From a bacterium (GTDB taxonomy: Bacteria > Patescibacteriota > Minisyncoccia > Phycocordibacterales > UBA918), in assembly GCA_027487145.1 (NCBI GenBank), contig JAIYEC010000023.1, positions 1 through 19,641 of the forward strand: 19,641 bases of DNA, given 5' to 3'. Under the pieces are notes generated by a model. It was not told the DNA's origin, did not search any database, and saw nothing but the letters and a program-made list of their open reading frames with translations. Made by a program: the position numbers and the translations under genes. Shown piece after piece: positions 1 through 6,317 of this stretch; position 1 is the stretch's first letter, and each line of letters starts with the position of its first letter.

Positions 1-329
1 CTGATGCTATCTTTGCTGGAAGAGAGTTAGAGGAACCGACTAATATGATTACCCTACCTGATGTAGCCGCAGAAGCCGGTGTAGACAAAGCAGCCTATCA
101 GTCTTGTGTCTCAAGCGGCAAGATGAAAGAGAGAGTGGAAGCCTCAGTAGAAGAAGCCTTTGCGCTCGGCGCTAAGGGCACCCCCTACACAGTCCTTGTA
201 GTAGGAAATGAACAAGCTGTCATTAACGGCGCTCAATCATACGACGTTGTAAAAAGTATCATCGATAATTTGATTAGTCAGCTAGACGGACAACCCACAA
301 CAGTAGAGACAGCCACAACAACACCATAA
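1..329 (+). CDS. DsbA-like thioredoxin-fold protein, C-terminal part (5' end outside window)
   Basis: The reading frame is open from base 3 to the TAA at 327-329, giving 108 visible residues. An ATG lies at 45, but the frame continues upstream, so this is a truncated gene and not a short one. The visible part is mostly helical. It contains GAKGTPYTVLVV, which matches the cis-proline loop of the DsbA/DSBA-thioredoxin fold (family pattern G-x-x-GTP), followed by a GAQSYDVVKSIID segment like the last strand and helix of that fold. The protein ends in a Thr-rich tail. The family consists of extracytoplasmic thiol-disulphide oxidoreductases. The CxxC active site and any signal peptide or membrane anchor would lie upstream of the window, so redox activity cannot be confirmed. 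The gene converges on the helicase gene and shares its terminator. Confidence 0.75.
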   Translation, partial: DAIFAGRELEEPTNMITLPDVAAEAGVDKAAYQSCVSSGKMKERVEASVEEAFALGAKGTPYTVLVVGNEQAVINGAQSYDVVKSIIDNLISQLDGQPTTVETATTTP

Positions 330-330
330 T

Positions 331-366
331 AAAAAACGGCTGAGGTATCCACCTCAGCCGTTTTTT
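331..366. terminator. Bidirectional Rho-independent terminator between convergent genes
   Basis: There is a perfect 16-bp inverted repeat (331-346 with 351-366) around the 4-nt loop ATCC. The outer bases are A6 on one side and T6 on the other, so each strand has a GC-rich stem followed by a U-tract. It serves both the + strand thioredoxin-fold gene and the minus strand helicase gene. The helicase stop codon (365-367) overlaps the edge of the stem. Confidence 0.92.
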
Positions 367-3364
367 ATTTTACCCATACGGGCACAAGATCACAGTAGTG
401 GCACTTCTGTGAGTCACAGGCAACCGCAAGAGCCCTACCATCAACTAATTCTGTAGTGACCCGGATGAGATCGTCTTTTAGCGACCGAATCTCTTCGTCT
501 GTAATCACAAACGTCTCTTCTTTAATGACACTGTTACTATCAGCTTCTACAAACGATAACACTCCAGTTTTGCAATGAAGTGCCGAGTCTGGCTGCAGTG
601 ACAGCAGTAGAGCATAAAACGTCAACTGTCGCTTGTAGTCACCATCGCTGTCAGCTGTCTTTCCTTCGATGTGATTTCGCGTTTTTGGCTTCCCGGTTTT
701 ATAATCTACCACCTGCGTAAGGACACCGTCTTTAAAATCAACCCGGTCCAAATTACCATTGAGTTTTAACTCTGGGTGCTGTGTAAGCCCAGTCTTAAGT
801 ACCGCTTCGATATGGTACTCGGTTTTACTCTCCTTGAGATATGACTGGTGCACCTGTGGAAGATACGTAACAAGAGCGTCCACTCCGCGCTCATGAAGTC
901 GTGTATACTCCTCGTCTGAGATCGCTTCTTTCTCCAGTGACTGCTTAAGAAGCGCCGGTACCTTCGAGAGCCACTCATCAAGTGTTTCACCTTGGTGGAA
1001 GCGAACAAGAACATCTAAGACAGCGTGTACCGCTGTTCCAAACTGAAGTTCGGTTGTCTTAATCTGCGGTATCTGCAAAACATTTCGGAAAAAATATTCC
1101 CACGGACTCTTGAGATAATTATTAAACGCCGTAGGTGAGAATCCTCGCTCACGCAAAACTGACAGTACAATTTCGGTTGCAGCAGGTTGTGGTAACACCC
1201 CTACAAATGAACTCAGTGGTGAAAACCCTTGCGTAAAGGGTACAGTATCAATCGTAGATACCAGAAATGAATCAATTGAACTAAGAAAACGAGACAGTAG
1301 TTGCTCCTTACCAGAGACCGACATACTTGCACCACTAAATAACACTTTTTGCTTCGCTCGCGTCATCGCCACATAAAACAGGCGACGCTCATCCTCTTCT
1401 GCTAAATCAGTATCTTTGGTATCAAAGCGAATAATCGGAAGCTTAAAGAGGTCACGAGCTGTTTTACCGCCCCACGTTTTATCAGTTGCATGCGGAATAT
1501 ACACGATTTCATACTCAAGTCCTTTTGATTTGTGAGCTGTCAGTACCTGTACGGCTGTAGCACCATACGAGACAAATGGTGCTGGAAGCGGAACATTGTA
1601 TGCAGTATGGAGAGCAAATTGTCTTGCCACATCAGACAAAGACTCGACTTCCCTTCGCTCTACCATTCCCTCCACTTCGTCATACAGACGACGCAAGACC
1701 CGCACCCCTTCTTCTGGATCGTGTTTTAAGACATGTGATACAACGCCACTCTCGACCAACAAAAGCTCTAACAAACGATGGGCTGGGGTGGTAAGCGAGC
1801 GGTTATGCAGACTCTGCAATAGTGGTATCACCTTCCGGAGTGGAGATTCCAAGGAGATACCAATCTCGTCTAGAGTAGCATCAGTGGACAGTATGGAACT
1901 AAGCGTTCTACTACGAGAGACTGCCTTAAGCACAATACCTAACTCCTGTGGTTCAATCTCCCAAAATGGTTCATGGATTGTCTCTGTCAAAAGAGCGTTA
2001 TCTGCCGGATTGGTTAGTAATCGCATCAATCGCTGTACCGTCTTAAGTAACGGGTGTTCAAGAATGTCACTATCTGCCGATGGTGCGACGGCAATCCACT
2101 TTTTACGAAGCGCAATGGTAAACTCTTCTACCTCACGATTTGTTCGGACAATCACCGCAATCTCTGCCGGTGAGACCCCAGCCTCTATATCGTTTTCAAT
2201 TGAGGCTACCACCCAATCAGTCTCTACTGCTGTATGCGGAAACTCTGCTAGTACAACCTCCGCCATATCAACGGCAGCTGCCTTCAGTGGAACACGTAGC
2301 TTAGCTAACTCCTCATCATCCGTTTTTATGACATCGTGAGCTGCATCAAGAATAGGTTGCCCCGACCGATAGTTTTCTGAAAGTGAAATCAGTGTCGCCT
2401 CAGGGAATACTTCTTCAAAGTACAAGAAGTTCTCGAGTGAAGCACCCTGAAACCGATAAATAGCCTGCTTCTCATCTCCTACGACAAATAAATTTGGACG
2501 ATCATGGAAATTTACGAGAAGTTCCAAGATTTTATTTTGCGCTCCGTTTACATCTTGATGTTCATCAGCCAGAACATAGTGGTATTGCTCTTGGAGATCT
2601 CTAAGCATGTCTTCATTAGTCTCTAGCGCATGAACAGTCTCAAGAATCATGTCATCAAAGTCATATCGTTTTTGATCTCGCAGTAGCTGTTCATACCGCC
2701 GGTACACCTGGAGTAGCTCAAGGTTACGCTCGAGATGTTTTTTTGCATCTTTATATTCACCTCGCTCTTTTCCTTTATGAGCTCCTTTTTCGTGATACTG
2801 CGGAATTTCTAAGAGTCCTTTTTCTTGTACTTCAATTGCTGTCGCAAACGAGTCAGGTGTCACGTTTTCCTGCTTTAATGTCTGGATGGCTTGCAGAAGT
2901 GGTTGTACATAAAACGATGGGTCACCAGAAGGGCGAACTGCTTTAAAGTTGGTGTCGGTGAGGATAGTCTCAATAATTTGGATTCTCTCAATCGTTGAGG
3001 CGGCTTTCCCGCCAATGATTTTTGGGTACGCTTCTGGGTAGCGAGATACGAGCATGTCCGCGAGTGCATGGAAGGTAGAGATAGTGACATCATACGCCAC
3101 ATCCCCAATGAGTCCCTTAAGGCGGTTTCGCATCGCTTTCGCTCCAGCGTCGGTAAAGGTTATAGCGAGAATATTTGAAGCTTTTGAGTCAGTCTGTTTG
3201 AGGATATTCGCAATCCGCAGCGTAAGAATCTGCGTCTTCCCGGTCCCTGGTCCAGCAATCACCATCACCGGCCCTTCAATGGTATCAACCGCTTGTCGCT
3301 GCGCACTATTTAAAGCCCTGTACGCCTCATTAAATGCTGTCTGGTCACCTTTAATATTACTCAT
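365..3364 (-). CDS. UvrD/PcrA-type superfamily 1 helicase with C-terminal RecB-like PD-(D/E)XK nuclease
   Basis: This is an ATP-dependent 3'-5' DNA helicase fused to a nuclease domain, presumably acting in recombination or repair. Counting from an upstream ATG at 3388, the motifs are: Walker A GPGTGKT (46-52), motif Ia ITFTDAGAKAM (76-86), Walker B DEHQD (275-279), GDEKQAIYRFQGA (304-316), ENYRSG (338-343), TAHKSKGLEYE (617-627) and VAMTRAK (673-679). The nuclease is at about 740-1000, with GTAVHAVLD, LDRVDF (880-885), VVDYKTGK (893-900) and QLTFYAL (921-927). I prefer the start at 3364 (MSNIKGDQ, residue 9 of the longer form), because a TATACT box lies 7 nt before it and the upstream ATG would not be on that transcript. 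The Cys pattern usual for Fe-S versions of this nuclease is incomplete: the YLKxP position has Ser761, and only C991, C996 and C999 remain. RecB/AddA-like, PcrA-like or a CPR-specific fusion cannot be distinguished by reading alone. Confidence 0.93.
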   Translation of the reverse strand: MSNIKGDQTAFNEAYRALNSAQRQAVDTIEGPVMVIAGPGTGKTQILTLRIANILKQTDSKASNILAITFTDAGAKAMRNRLKGLIGDVAYDVTISTFHALADMLVSRYPEAYPKIIGGKAASTIERIQIIETILTDTNFKAVRPSGDPSFYVQPLLQAIQTLKQENVTPDSFATAIEVQEKGLLEIPQYHEKGAHKGKERGEYKDAKKHLERNLELLQVYRRYEQLLRDQKRYDFDDMILETVHALETNEDMLRDLQEQYHYVLADEHQDVNGAQNKILELLVNFHDRPNLFVVGDEKQAIYRFQGASLENFLYFEEVFPEATLISLSENYRSGQPILDAAHDVIKTDDEELAKLRVPLKAAAVDMAEVVLAEFPHTAVETDWVVASIENDIEAGVSPAEIAVIVRTNREVEEFTIALRKKWIAVAPSADSDILEHPLLKTVQRLMRLLTNPADNALLTETIHEPFWEIEPQELGIVLKAVSRSRTLSSILSTDATLDEIGISLESPLRKVIPLLQSLHNRSLTTPAHRLLELLLVESGVVSHVLKHDPEEGVRVLRRLYDEVEGMVERREVESLSDVARQFALHTAYNVPLPAPFVSYGATAVQVLTAHKSKGLEYEIVYIPHATDKTWGGKTARDLFKLPIIRFDTKDTDLAEEDERRLFYVAMTRAKQKVLFSGASMSVSGKEQLLSRFLSSIDSFLVSTIDTVPFTQGFSPLSSFVGVLPQPAATEIVLSVLRERGFSPTAFNNYLKSPWEYFFRNVLQIPQIKTTELQFGTAVHAVLDVLVRFHQGETLDEWLSKVPALLKQSLEKEAISDEEYTRLHERGVDALVTYLPQVHQSYLKESKTEYHIEAVLKTGLTQHPELKLNGNLDRVDFKDGVLTQVVDYKTGKPKTRNHIEGKTADSDGDYKRQLTFYALLLSLQPDSALHCKTGVLSFVEADSNSVIKEETFVITDEEIRSLKDDLIRVTTELVDGRALAVACDSQKCHYCDLVPVWVK

Positions 3365-3371
3365 ATCGACC

Positions 3372-3377
3372 AGTATA
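3372..3377 (-). promoter_or_regulatory. Extended -10 element of the helicase gene (leaderless arrangement)
   Basis: The minus strand reads TGGTATACT, a TGn-extended -10 box. Only 7 nt separate it from the ATG at 3364. Transcription would start at or next to the start codon. No convincing -35 is present, which fits an extended -10 promoter, and there is no Shine-Dalgarno sequence. Confidence 0.55.
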
Positions 3378-3395
3378 CCAGAAACCATGTAACCA

Positions 3396-3423
3396 TTGAC
3401 TTTTTAATACAATTACTTACAAT
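3396..3423 (+). promoter_or_regulatory. Promoter of small membrane-protein cassette 1
   Basis: TTGACT (3396-3401), a 16-bp spacer and TACAAT (3418-3423). The ATG is 24 nt downstream of the -10 and is preceded by an AAGAAAGGGG Shine-Dalgarno region. The architecture matches the promoters at 3802 and 5955. Confidence 0.75.
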
Positions 3424-3447
3424 CCAACCGAAGAAAGGGGTCAAACG

Positions 3448-3666
3448 ATGCTTAAGTTCTTTTTGGGTGATTGGAAATCAGTATTTCTTTCCTTCGTAAT
3501 TATTTTCTTAGGAGTAGTGATACTATTTCCTTCAATAATCAGGCAGCCAACAGGTAATGGCCTAATCATCTTTATCGCTGCATTGATTGCTCTATTACTT
3601 GCAAATCACTTGAAAAGAAAGGAACGAGAAGAAGAGCAGTCTGATATTGAAAACACTTTTGAATAA
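3448..3666 (+). CDS. Small two-segment membrane protein (72 aa), unknown function
   Basis: I do not recognise this family. The protein has two predicted membrane spans, about residues 11-31 (SVFLSFVIIFLGVVILFPSI) and 38-55 (GLIIFIAALIALLLANHL). The short polar turn between them is RQPTGN, and the C-terminal tail is highly charged (KRKEREEEQSDIENTFE). The positive patch right after the second span suggests both ends are cytoplasmic. The start is supported by a good Shine-Dalgarno sequence (AAAGGGG, ending about 7 nt before the ATG) and a dedicated promoter. The gene is monocistronic and ends 4 nt before its own terminator. It is the first of four similarly built cassettes in the window. Real expression is likely from the complete promoter-RBS-ORF-terminator unit. 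The function is unknown. Confidence 0.75.
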   Translation: MLKFFLGDWKSVFLSFVIIFLGVVILFPSIIRQPTGNGLIIFIAALIALLLANHLKRKEREEEQSDIENTFE

Positions 3667-3670
3667 TAAC

Positions 3671-3723
3671 CCCCGCAACGAATGCCCCTATACCGGCGCA
3701 TGTCGTGCGGGGTTTCGTTTTAT
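3671..3723 (+). terminator. Cassette terminator, copy 1
   Basis: CCCCGCA (3671-3677) pairs with TGCGGGG (3706-3712). A bulged A and a further CGA/TCG pairing follow, and a smaller hairpin lies inside the loop. The tail is TTTCGTTTTAT. It is 49/50 identical to 4054-4103 across stem, loop and tail. Confidence 0.88.
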
Positions 3724-3730
3724 GTGACTT

Positions 3731-3756
3731 AAACCTACTTGTTAACAGGTGGGTTT
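3731..3756. repeat. Inverted repeat downstream of cassette terminator 1
   Basis: An 11-bp hairpin (with two G-T pairs) closes around TTAA at 3742-3745, with outer arms AAACC/GGTTT. It lies 7 nt after the terminator tail. There is no U-tract behind it, so its role is open. Confidence 0.55.
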
Positions 3757-3764
3757 AACAAAAG

Positions 3765-3793
3765 CTCCCTAGAGTTCCCCTAGGGAGATTTTT
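3765..3793 (+). terminator. Second terminator-like hairpin between cassettes 1 and 2
   Basis: CTCCCTAG (3765-3772) and CTAGGGAG (3780-3787) pair around a 7-nt loop and are followed by ATTTTT. This resembles a + strand intrinsic terminator that insulates cassette 2 from cassette 1 read-through. Confidence 0.6.
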
Positions 3794-3801
3794 ACATTTA
3801 A

Positions 3802-3829
3802 TTGACTTTTTCTATTATAGATGTATAGT
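3802..3829 (+). promoter_or_regulatory. Promoter of small membrane-protein cassette 2
   Basis: TTGACT (3802-3807), a 16-bp spacer and TATAGT (3824-3829), 32 nt before the ATG at 3862. Confidence 0.78.
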
Positions 3830-3861
3830 ATTAAAGTCACCTAATCTAAGGAGTAACGTAC

Positions 3862-4047
3862 ATGGTGTTCAAAGTAATTGTTTATCTGCTGCTCGGAGCA
3901 GTGGCTTGGGTCTTGGCCTATGGTGTGGTCTTCATTGAGACCGGACCGAGCAACAGGCTGGTAAAATTTTTGCTCGCGCCGATATGGGCAGCGAAAATCA
4001 TACTGCAACACACACTCCGCCAATTGAAGGAACTGCCGGAGGAGTGA
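3862..4047 (+). CDS. Small single-span membrane protein (61 aa), unknown function
   Basis: No family is recognised. An N-terminal hydrophobic span (about residues 4-25, FKVIVYLLLGAVAWVLAYGVVF) is followed by a short polar turn (IETGPSN). A C-terminal part with amphipathic character (RLVKFLLAPIWAAKIILQHTLRQLKELPEE) could lie on the membrane surface or form a second helix. A strong Shine-Dalgarno sequence (AAGGAG, 3848-3853) supports the ATG at 3862. The gene has its own promoter, and its terminator starts 3 nt after the stop. The sequence is not visibly homologous to the other cassette proteins, although the surrounding signals are nearly the same. The overlapping minus strand ORFs here lack such signals and are disregarded. 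Confidence 0.75.
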   Translation: MVFKVIVYLLLGAVAWVLAYGVVFIETGPSNRLVKFLLAPIWAAKIILQHTLRQLKELPEE

Positions 4048-4050
4048 ATC

Positions 4051-4103
4051 CCTCGCAACGAATGCCCCAATACCGGCGCATGTCGTGCGGGGTTTCGTTT
4101 TAT
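4051..4103 (+). terminator. Cassette terminator, copy 2
   Basis: It has the same fold as copy 1: a stem with a bulged A, an inner hairpin, then the TTTCGTTTTAT tail. Bases 4054-4103 differ from 3674-3723 at a single position in the loop. Confidence 0.88.
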
Positions 4104-4115
4104 CTTACCTGCGCA

Positions 4116-4155
4116 AAACCGGTCATTATATCTTGTAAGATATAATGACCGGTTT
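4116..4155. repeat. Perfect 19-bp inverted repeat downstream of cassette terminator 2
   Basis: Bases 4116-4134 are the exact reverse complement of 4137-4155, with only GT between them. On the + strand it is followed by CTACTTTTTT, so it may act as a back-up terminator. On the minus strand no U-tract follows. The length and perfection exceed what a terminator needs. Confidence 0.75.
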
Positions 4156-4196
4156 CTACTTTTTTGAAATTGAACTAAATAGATGAGATACGAGGC

Positions 4197-4310
4197 AGAC
4201 AAAGAAAAAGCCGTGAGGTACACCCCAAGAGTACTTCTATTTTATAGTCGCTAAAGCTCCTTAAAATATGAGCGTACAAGTGTACATTAAAACGGCTATT
4301 TCTGAAGTCT
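4197..4310 (+). ncRNA. Candidate rod-shaped structured RNA (6S-like shape, identity unknown)
   Basis: This lies in a gene-free stretch (4104-4456). Nested complementary segments form one long hairpin. AGAC (4197-4200) pairs with 4307-4310. A 12-nt arm (4203-4214) pairs with 4292-4303 with one A-A mismatch. GTACAC (4218-4223) pairs with 4280-4285, GTAC (4231-4234) with 4274-4277, and TATTTTA (4238-4244) with 4262-4268. Internal loops are asymmetric and the apical loop is 17 nt. A weak promoter-like pair (TTGAAA at 4164, GATACG at 4187) would place the start near 4199. No tRNA, tmRNA, RNase P or SRP signature is present. The strand is uncertain, because the pairing works on both. Confidence 0.33.
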
Positions 4311-4341
4311 AACGAATCAAGTCGCTGTTCTAATAAGATTT

Positions 4342-4396
4342 CAGCCGACGGGCTGTGAAAAATACAGAGTACTTAAAAAGTACGACATATTTTTCA
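4342..4396. repeat. Pair of stable hairpins following the candidate RNA
   Basis: CAGCC/GGCTG (4342-4355, loop GACG) is followed by a perfect 9-bp stem, 4356-4364 with 4388-4396. This stem encloses a second hairpin, GTACTT/AAGTAC (4369-4383). The right arm TATTTTTCA carries a T run, so this could be the 3' end of a + strand RNA. Bases 4397-4444 hold only a short direct repeat (AGATGTC, twice) and no other recognised element. Confidence 0.4.
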
Positions 4397-4444
4397 GATG
4401 TCTGGAGATGTCAGTTTCGACCTACCAAGGGAGAAAATGACATA

Positions 4445-4470
4445 TGAAATCATACGTTAGTATGATTTCA
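4445..4470 (-). terminator. Hairpin over the rpoD stop codon (possible terminator)
   Basis: An 11-bp perfect stem (4445-4455 with 4460-4470) has the rpoD TAA stop in its 4-nt loop. The sequence downstream on the minus strand is only moderately T-rich (TATGTCATTTTCTCCC), so termination efficiency is uncertain. A role in mRNA 3'-end protection is equally possible. Confidence 0.45.
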
Positions 4471-5902
4471 GTCTCCTGGCCTTGTCGTGTTGGCGGATTT
4501 TCTCAAGCGCCTTCGCTTCAATCTGACGAATACGTTCACGGGTGACACCAAACTCCTTCCCTACCTCTTCAAGCGTGTGGTAGGTACCATCTAAGAGTCC
4601 GTGGCGCATCTCAAGAATCTTTCGTTCTTTCTCAGAAAGCGTATCAAGAATCTCCATGATTTGATCGGTCAAGATACTGTGTGCCACTTCTTGGTCTGGT
4701 GAGATAATCTTATCGTCAGAAATGAAGTCTGACAGTCGAGATCGGTCATCATCATCTCCAACTGGTAGTTCAAGTGAGATAGTATCCTGAGAAATCTTTT
4801 CGATTTGGTAAATCTTCTCTACCTCTACATTCATTTCGGTTGCAATCTCCTCTGGCATTGGGTCGCGGCCAAGGTCTTGCGCGAGGCGACGTGACACCTG
4901 CTTGTACTTGGCCATAGTTTCTACCATGTGTACCGGGATACGAATGGTTCGGGACTGGTCAGCGAGTGCGCGAGTGATCGCTTGGCGAATCCACCAGGTA
5001 GCATAGGTCGAGAACTTAAACCCTTTCGTGAAGTCGAACTTATCAACGGCCTTAAAGAGGCCCAAGTTCCCTTCTTGAATAAGGTCAAGTAAGGTAAGGT
5101 CTGGAGAACGGCCGACGTACTTCTTGGCGATAGACACCACCAAACGAAGATTGGCTCGCGCTAAGAGGTTACGAGCTTCTTCATCACCATCAACGATACG
5201 CTTCGCAAGCACTCGCTCTTCATGAGCATTCAACAGTGGGTACTGCCCAATTTCACGAAGGTACATCTGAATTGAGTCATAGCTTGAGTCGCTTCGCTTA
5301 AACGCATTCTTTTGCGCAATAATGTCGATACTTGGATCGTCACCAAGCATACCGCCACTTTGAAGTACATCAATGCCCGCGATTGAAAATCGCTCATAGA
5401 GTACATCGAGGAACTCTACATCACGCTCAATTTCTGGAAATGAACGAAGTAGTTCATCGTGAGTAATATACCCGCGAGTCTTACCCATATTCATTAAGTC
5501 AGCTGCTTTGGCTTCAAGTAACTTTTCAGCGCGAGTGAGTGGCTTTTTTGGTTCTGGTTTCTTAACAGCCGGAGCTTTTGGGACCGACTTTACCACCTCT
5601 TTCTTAACCGATGTCTTTGATACCTTCTTTGCAACCGGCTTCTTAGCTACAGGAGCTTTCTTTGCAGGTGCTTTTTTGGCAACAGGTTTAACCGCTTTTT
5701 TTGCGGTTGGTTTAACATTCTTCAAATTTTTCTTCTGTGGCTTCTTTGCTGACGTCTTCTTGGCGACAGCTTTTTTTGCGACCGGCTTCTTAGCTACAGG
5801 AGCTTTCTTTGCGGGTGCTTTTTTTATTGGTTTTACGGGTTTTTTGACCGCTTTTTTGACTACCTTCTTCACTGGCTTTTTTTTTTTTTTTTCTTTCACC
5901 AC
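4457..5902 (-). CDS. rpoD: Primary sigma-70 factor RpoD with long lysine-rich N-terminal tail
   Basis: The sigma subunit directs RNA polymerase to -35/-10 promoters. Of 481 residues, 1-120 are a histone H1-like Lys/Ala/Pro/Val tail with repeated [15 protein letters not shown] blocks (29-45 and 78-94). Residues about 125-200 resemble region 1.1 ([21 protein letters not shown]). Region 1.2 starts near 207 ([17 protein letters not shown]). Region 2 is 245-320 ([47 protein letters not shown]). Region 3 is about 325-400. Region 4 is 415-475 with the helix-turn-helix [22 protein letters not shown]. The start is GTG at 5902 (a second GTG follows at once). It is the only plausible initiator before residue 137 and has AAGGA 11 nt upstream. 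An A16 run immediately follows the start. The tail may be a nonspecific nucleic-acid-binding arm; that is inference. Confidence 0.96.
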   Translation of the reverse strand: MVKEKKKKKPVKKVVKKAVKKPVKPIKKAPAKKAPVAKKPVAKKAVAKKTSAKKPQKKNLKNVKPTAKKAVKPVAKKAPAKKAPVAKKPVAKKVSKTSVKKEVVKSVPKAPAVKKPEPKKPLTRAEKLLEAKAADLMNMGKTRGYITHDELLRSFPEIERDVEFLDVLYERFSIAGIDVLQSGGMLGDDPSIDIIAQKNAFKRSDSSYDSIQMYLREIGQYPLLNAHEERVLAKRIVDGDEEARNLLARANLRLVVSIAKKYVGRSPDLTLLDLIQEGNLGLFKAVDKFDFTKGFKFSTYATWWIRQAITRALADQSRTIRIPVHMVETMAKYKQVSRRLAQDLGRDPMPEEIATEMNVEVEKIYQIEKISQDTISLELPVGDDDDRSRLSDFISDDKIISPDQEVAHSILTDQIMEILDTLSEKERKILEMRHGLLDGTYHTLEEVGKEFGVTRERIRQIEAKALEKIRQHDKARRLKSY

Positions 5903-5928
5903 TATACAGAAAATCCTTATTTTGTCTA
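5901..5928 (-). promoter_or_regulatory. Candidate rpoD promoter overlapping the GTG start
   Basis: TAGACA (5928-5923), a 16-bp spacer and TATAGT (5906-5901) read on the minus strand. The -10 overlaps the proposed GTG start at 5902, so a transcript from here would begin inside codon 3. Either this match is fortuitous, another promoter lies upstream, or the start call is wrong. Confidence 0.35.
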
Positions 5929-5954
5929 CCTTTTAAAGTAACAATTCTATGTGA

Positions 5955-5982
5955 TTGACTTTTATTACATTAGTGATATAAT
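5955..5982 (+). promoter_or_regulatory. Promoter of small membrane-protein cassette 3
   Basis: TTGACT (5955-5960), a 16-bp spacer and a consensus TATAAT (5977-5982), 24 nt before the ATG at 6007. This is the best promoter match in the window. Confidence 0.85.
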
Positions 5983-6006
5983 AAAAAAATCAACAGGAGA
6001 CCTGAG

Positions 6007-6198
6007 ATGCTCGACAAGTTCCTTGCGTGGATTTATCCAAATGATATTATCGCGGTTTTGAGCGGAGTCTTCGGACTCGGAATCATGAATTGGTGGTTCC
6101 GTACCCTTCAGGGATGGAACATTGAGATGCTTCCCTGGGCGATTCTGCCTGGCCTTTCTGTCATTTACTTTTTTAAGAAATGGCACCCCGCTCAGTAA
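6007..6198 (+). CDS. Small membrane protein (63 aa), unknown function
   Basis: No family is recognised. Hydrophobic segments lie at about residues 12-30 (NDIIAVLSGVFGLGIMNWW) and 41-56 (MLPWAILPGLSVIYFF), joined by a Trp/Arg-containing loop, with a basic end (KKWHPAQ). Five tryptophans in 63 residues, placed at the ends of the hydrophobic segments, fit membrane-interface anchoring. The ATG at 6007 has a strong Shine-Dalgarno sequence (AGGAGA, 5995-6000, 6-nt spacing) and a near-consensus promoter. The gene sits alone on the + strand between rpoD and dnaG, both on the minus strand, and has its own terminator. It belongs to the same kind of cassette as 3448-3666 and 3862-4047. Confidence 0.78.
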   Translation: MLDKFLAWIYPNDIIAVLSGVFGLGIMNWWFRTLQGWNIEMLPWAILPGLSVIYFFKKWHPAQ

Positions 6199-6219
6199 CC
6201 CCGGTAGATCATCTTTCCA

Positions 6220-6275
6220 CCCCGCACCGACTCGATTCCCTGCAATCGGTTGTCGACTGCGGGGTTTCGTTTTAT
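6220..6275 (+). terminator. Cassette terminator, copy 3
   Basis: CCCCGCA (6220-6226) pairs with TGCGGGG (6258-6264). Inside the loop a second hairpin, CGATT/AATCG, forms. The tail is TTTCGTTTTAT, as in copies 1 and 2. The stem base and tail are identical to those copies, while the inner loop differs. Confidence 0.88.
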
Positions 6276-6303
6276 TTAAAATGCACCTATTAATAGGTGC
6301 ATT
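6276..6303 (-). terminator. Palindromic terminator of dnaG
   Basis: A perfect 24-bp palindrome (6280-6303, AATGCACCTATT and its complement) lies 14 nt past the dnaG stop. On the minus strand it is followed by TTTAAAT, a short weak U-tract. It directly abuts cassette terminator 3, so the two genes converge through back-to-back hairpins. Confidence 0.6.
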
Positions 6304-6317
6304 AGCTTACCTTAATT

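Noticed and set aside
1596..2339. 247-codon + strand ORF inside the helicase gene
   Set aside because: It is antisense to conserved helicase motifs, rich in Ser/Thr and low in domain-like sequence, and has no promoter or Shine-Dalgarno sequence. It is a shadow of the real gene.
3918..4223. 101-codon minus strand ORF over small cassette 2
   Set aside because: It overlaps a gene with full promoter, Shine-Dalgarno and terminator on the opposite strand and reads through that terminator. It has no signals of its own.
4104..4456. tmRNA (ssrA) or RNase P RNA in the gene-free stretch
   Set aside because: The length would fit, but there is no tRNA-like acceptor/T-arm (no GGTTCGA), no tag reading frame ending in Leu-Ala-Ala, and no GAGGAAAGTCC or ACAGAA motif for RNase P.
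5508..5936. 142-codon + strand ORF with repeated Phe/Ala/Gly blocks resembling a membrane protein
   Set aside because: It is the exact antisense of the lysine-rich RpoD tail; AAG/AAA lysine codons read backwards give Phe/Leu. The apparent hydrophobic repeats are an artefact.
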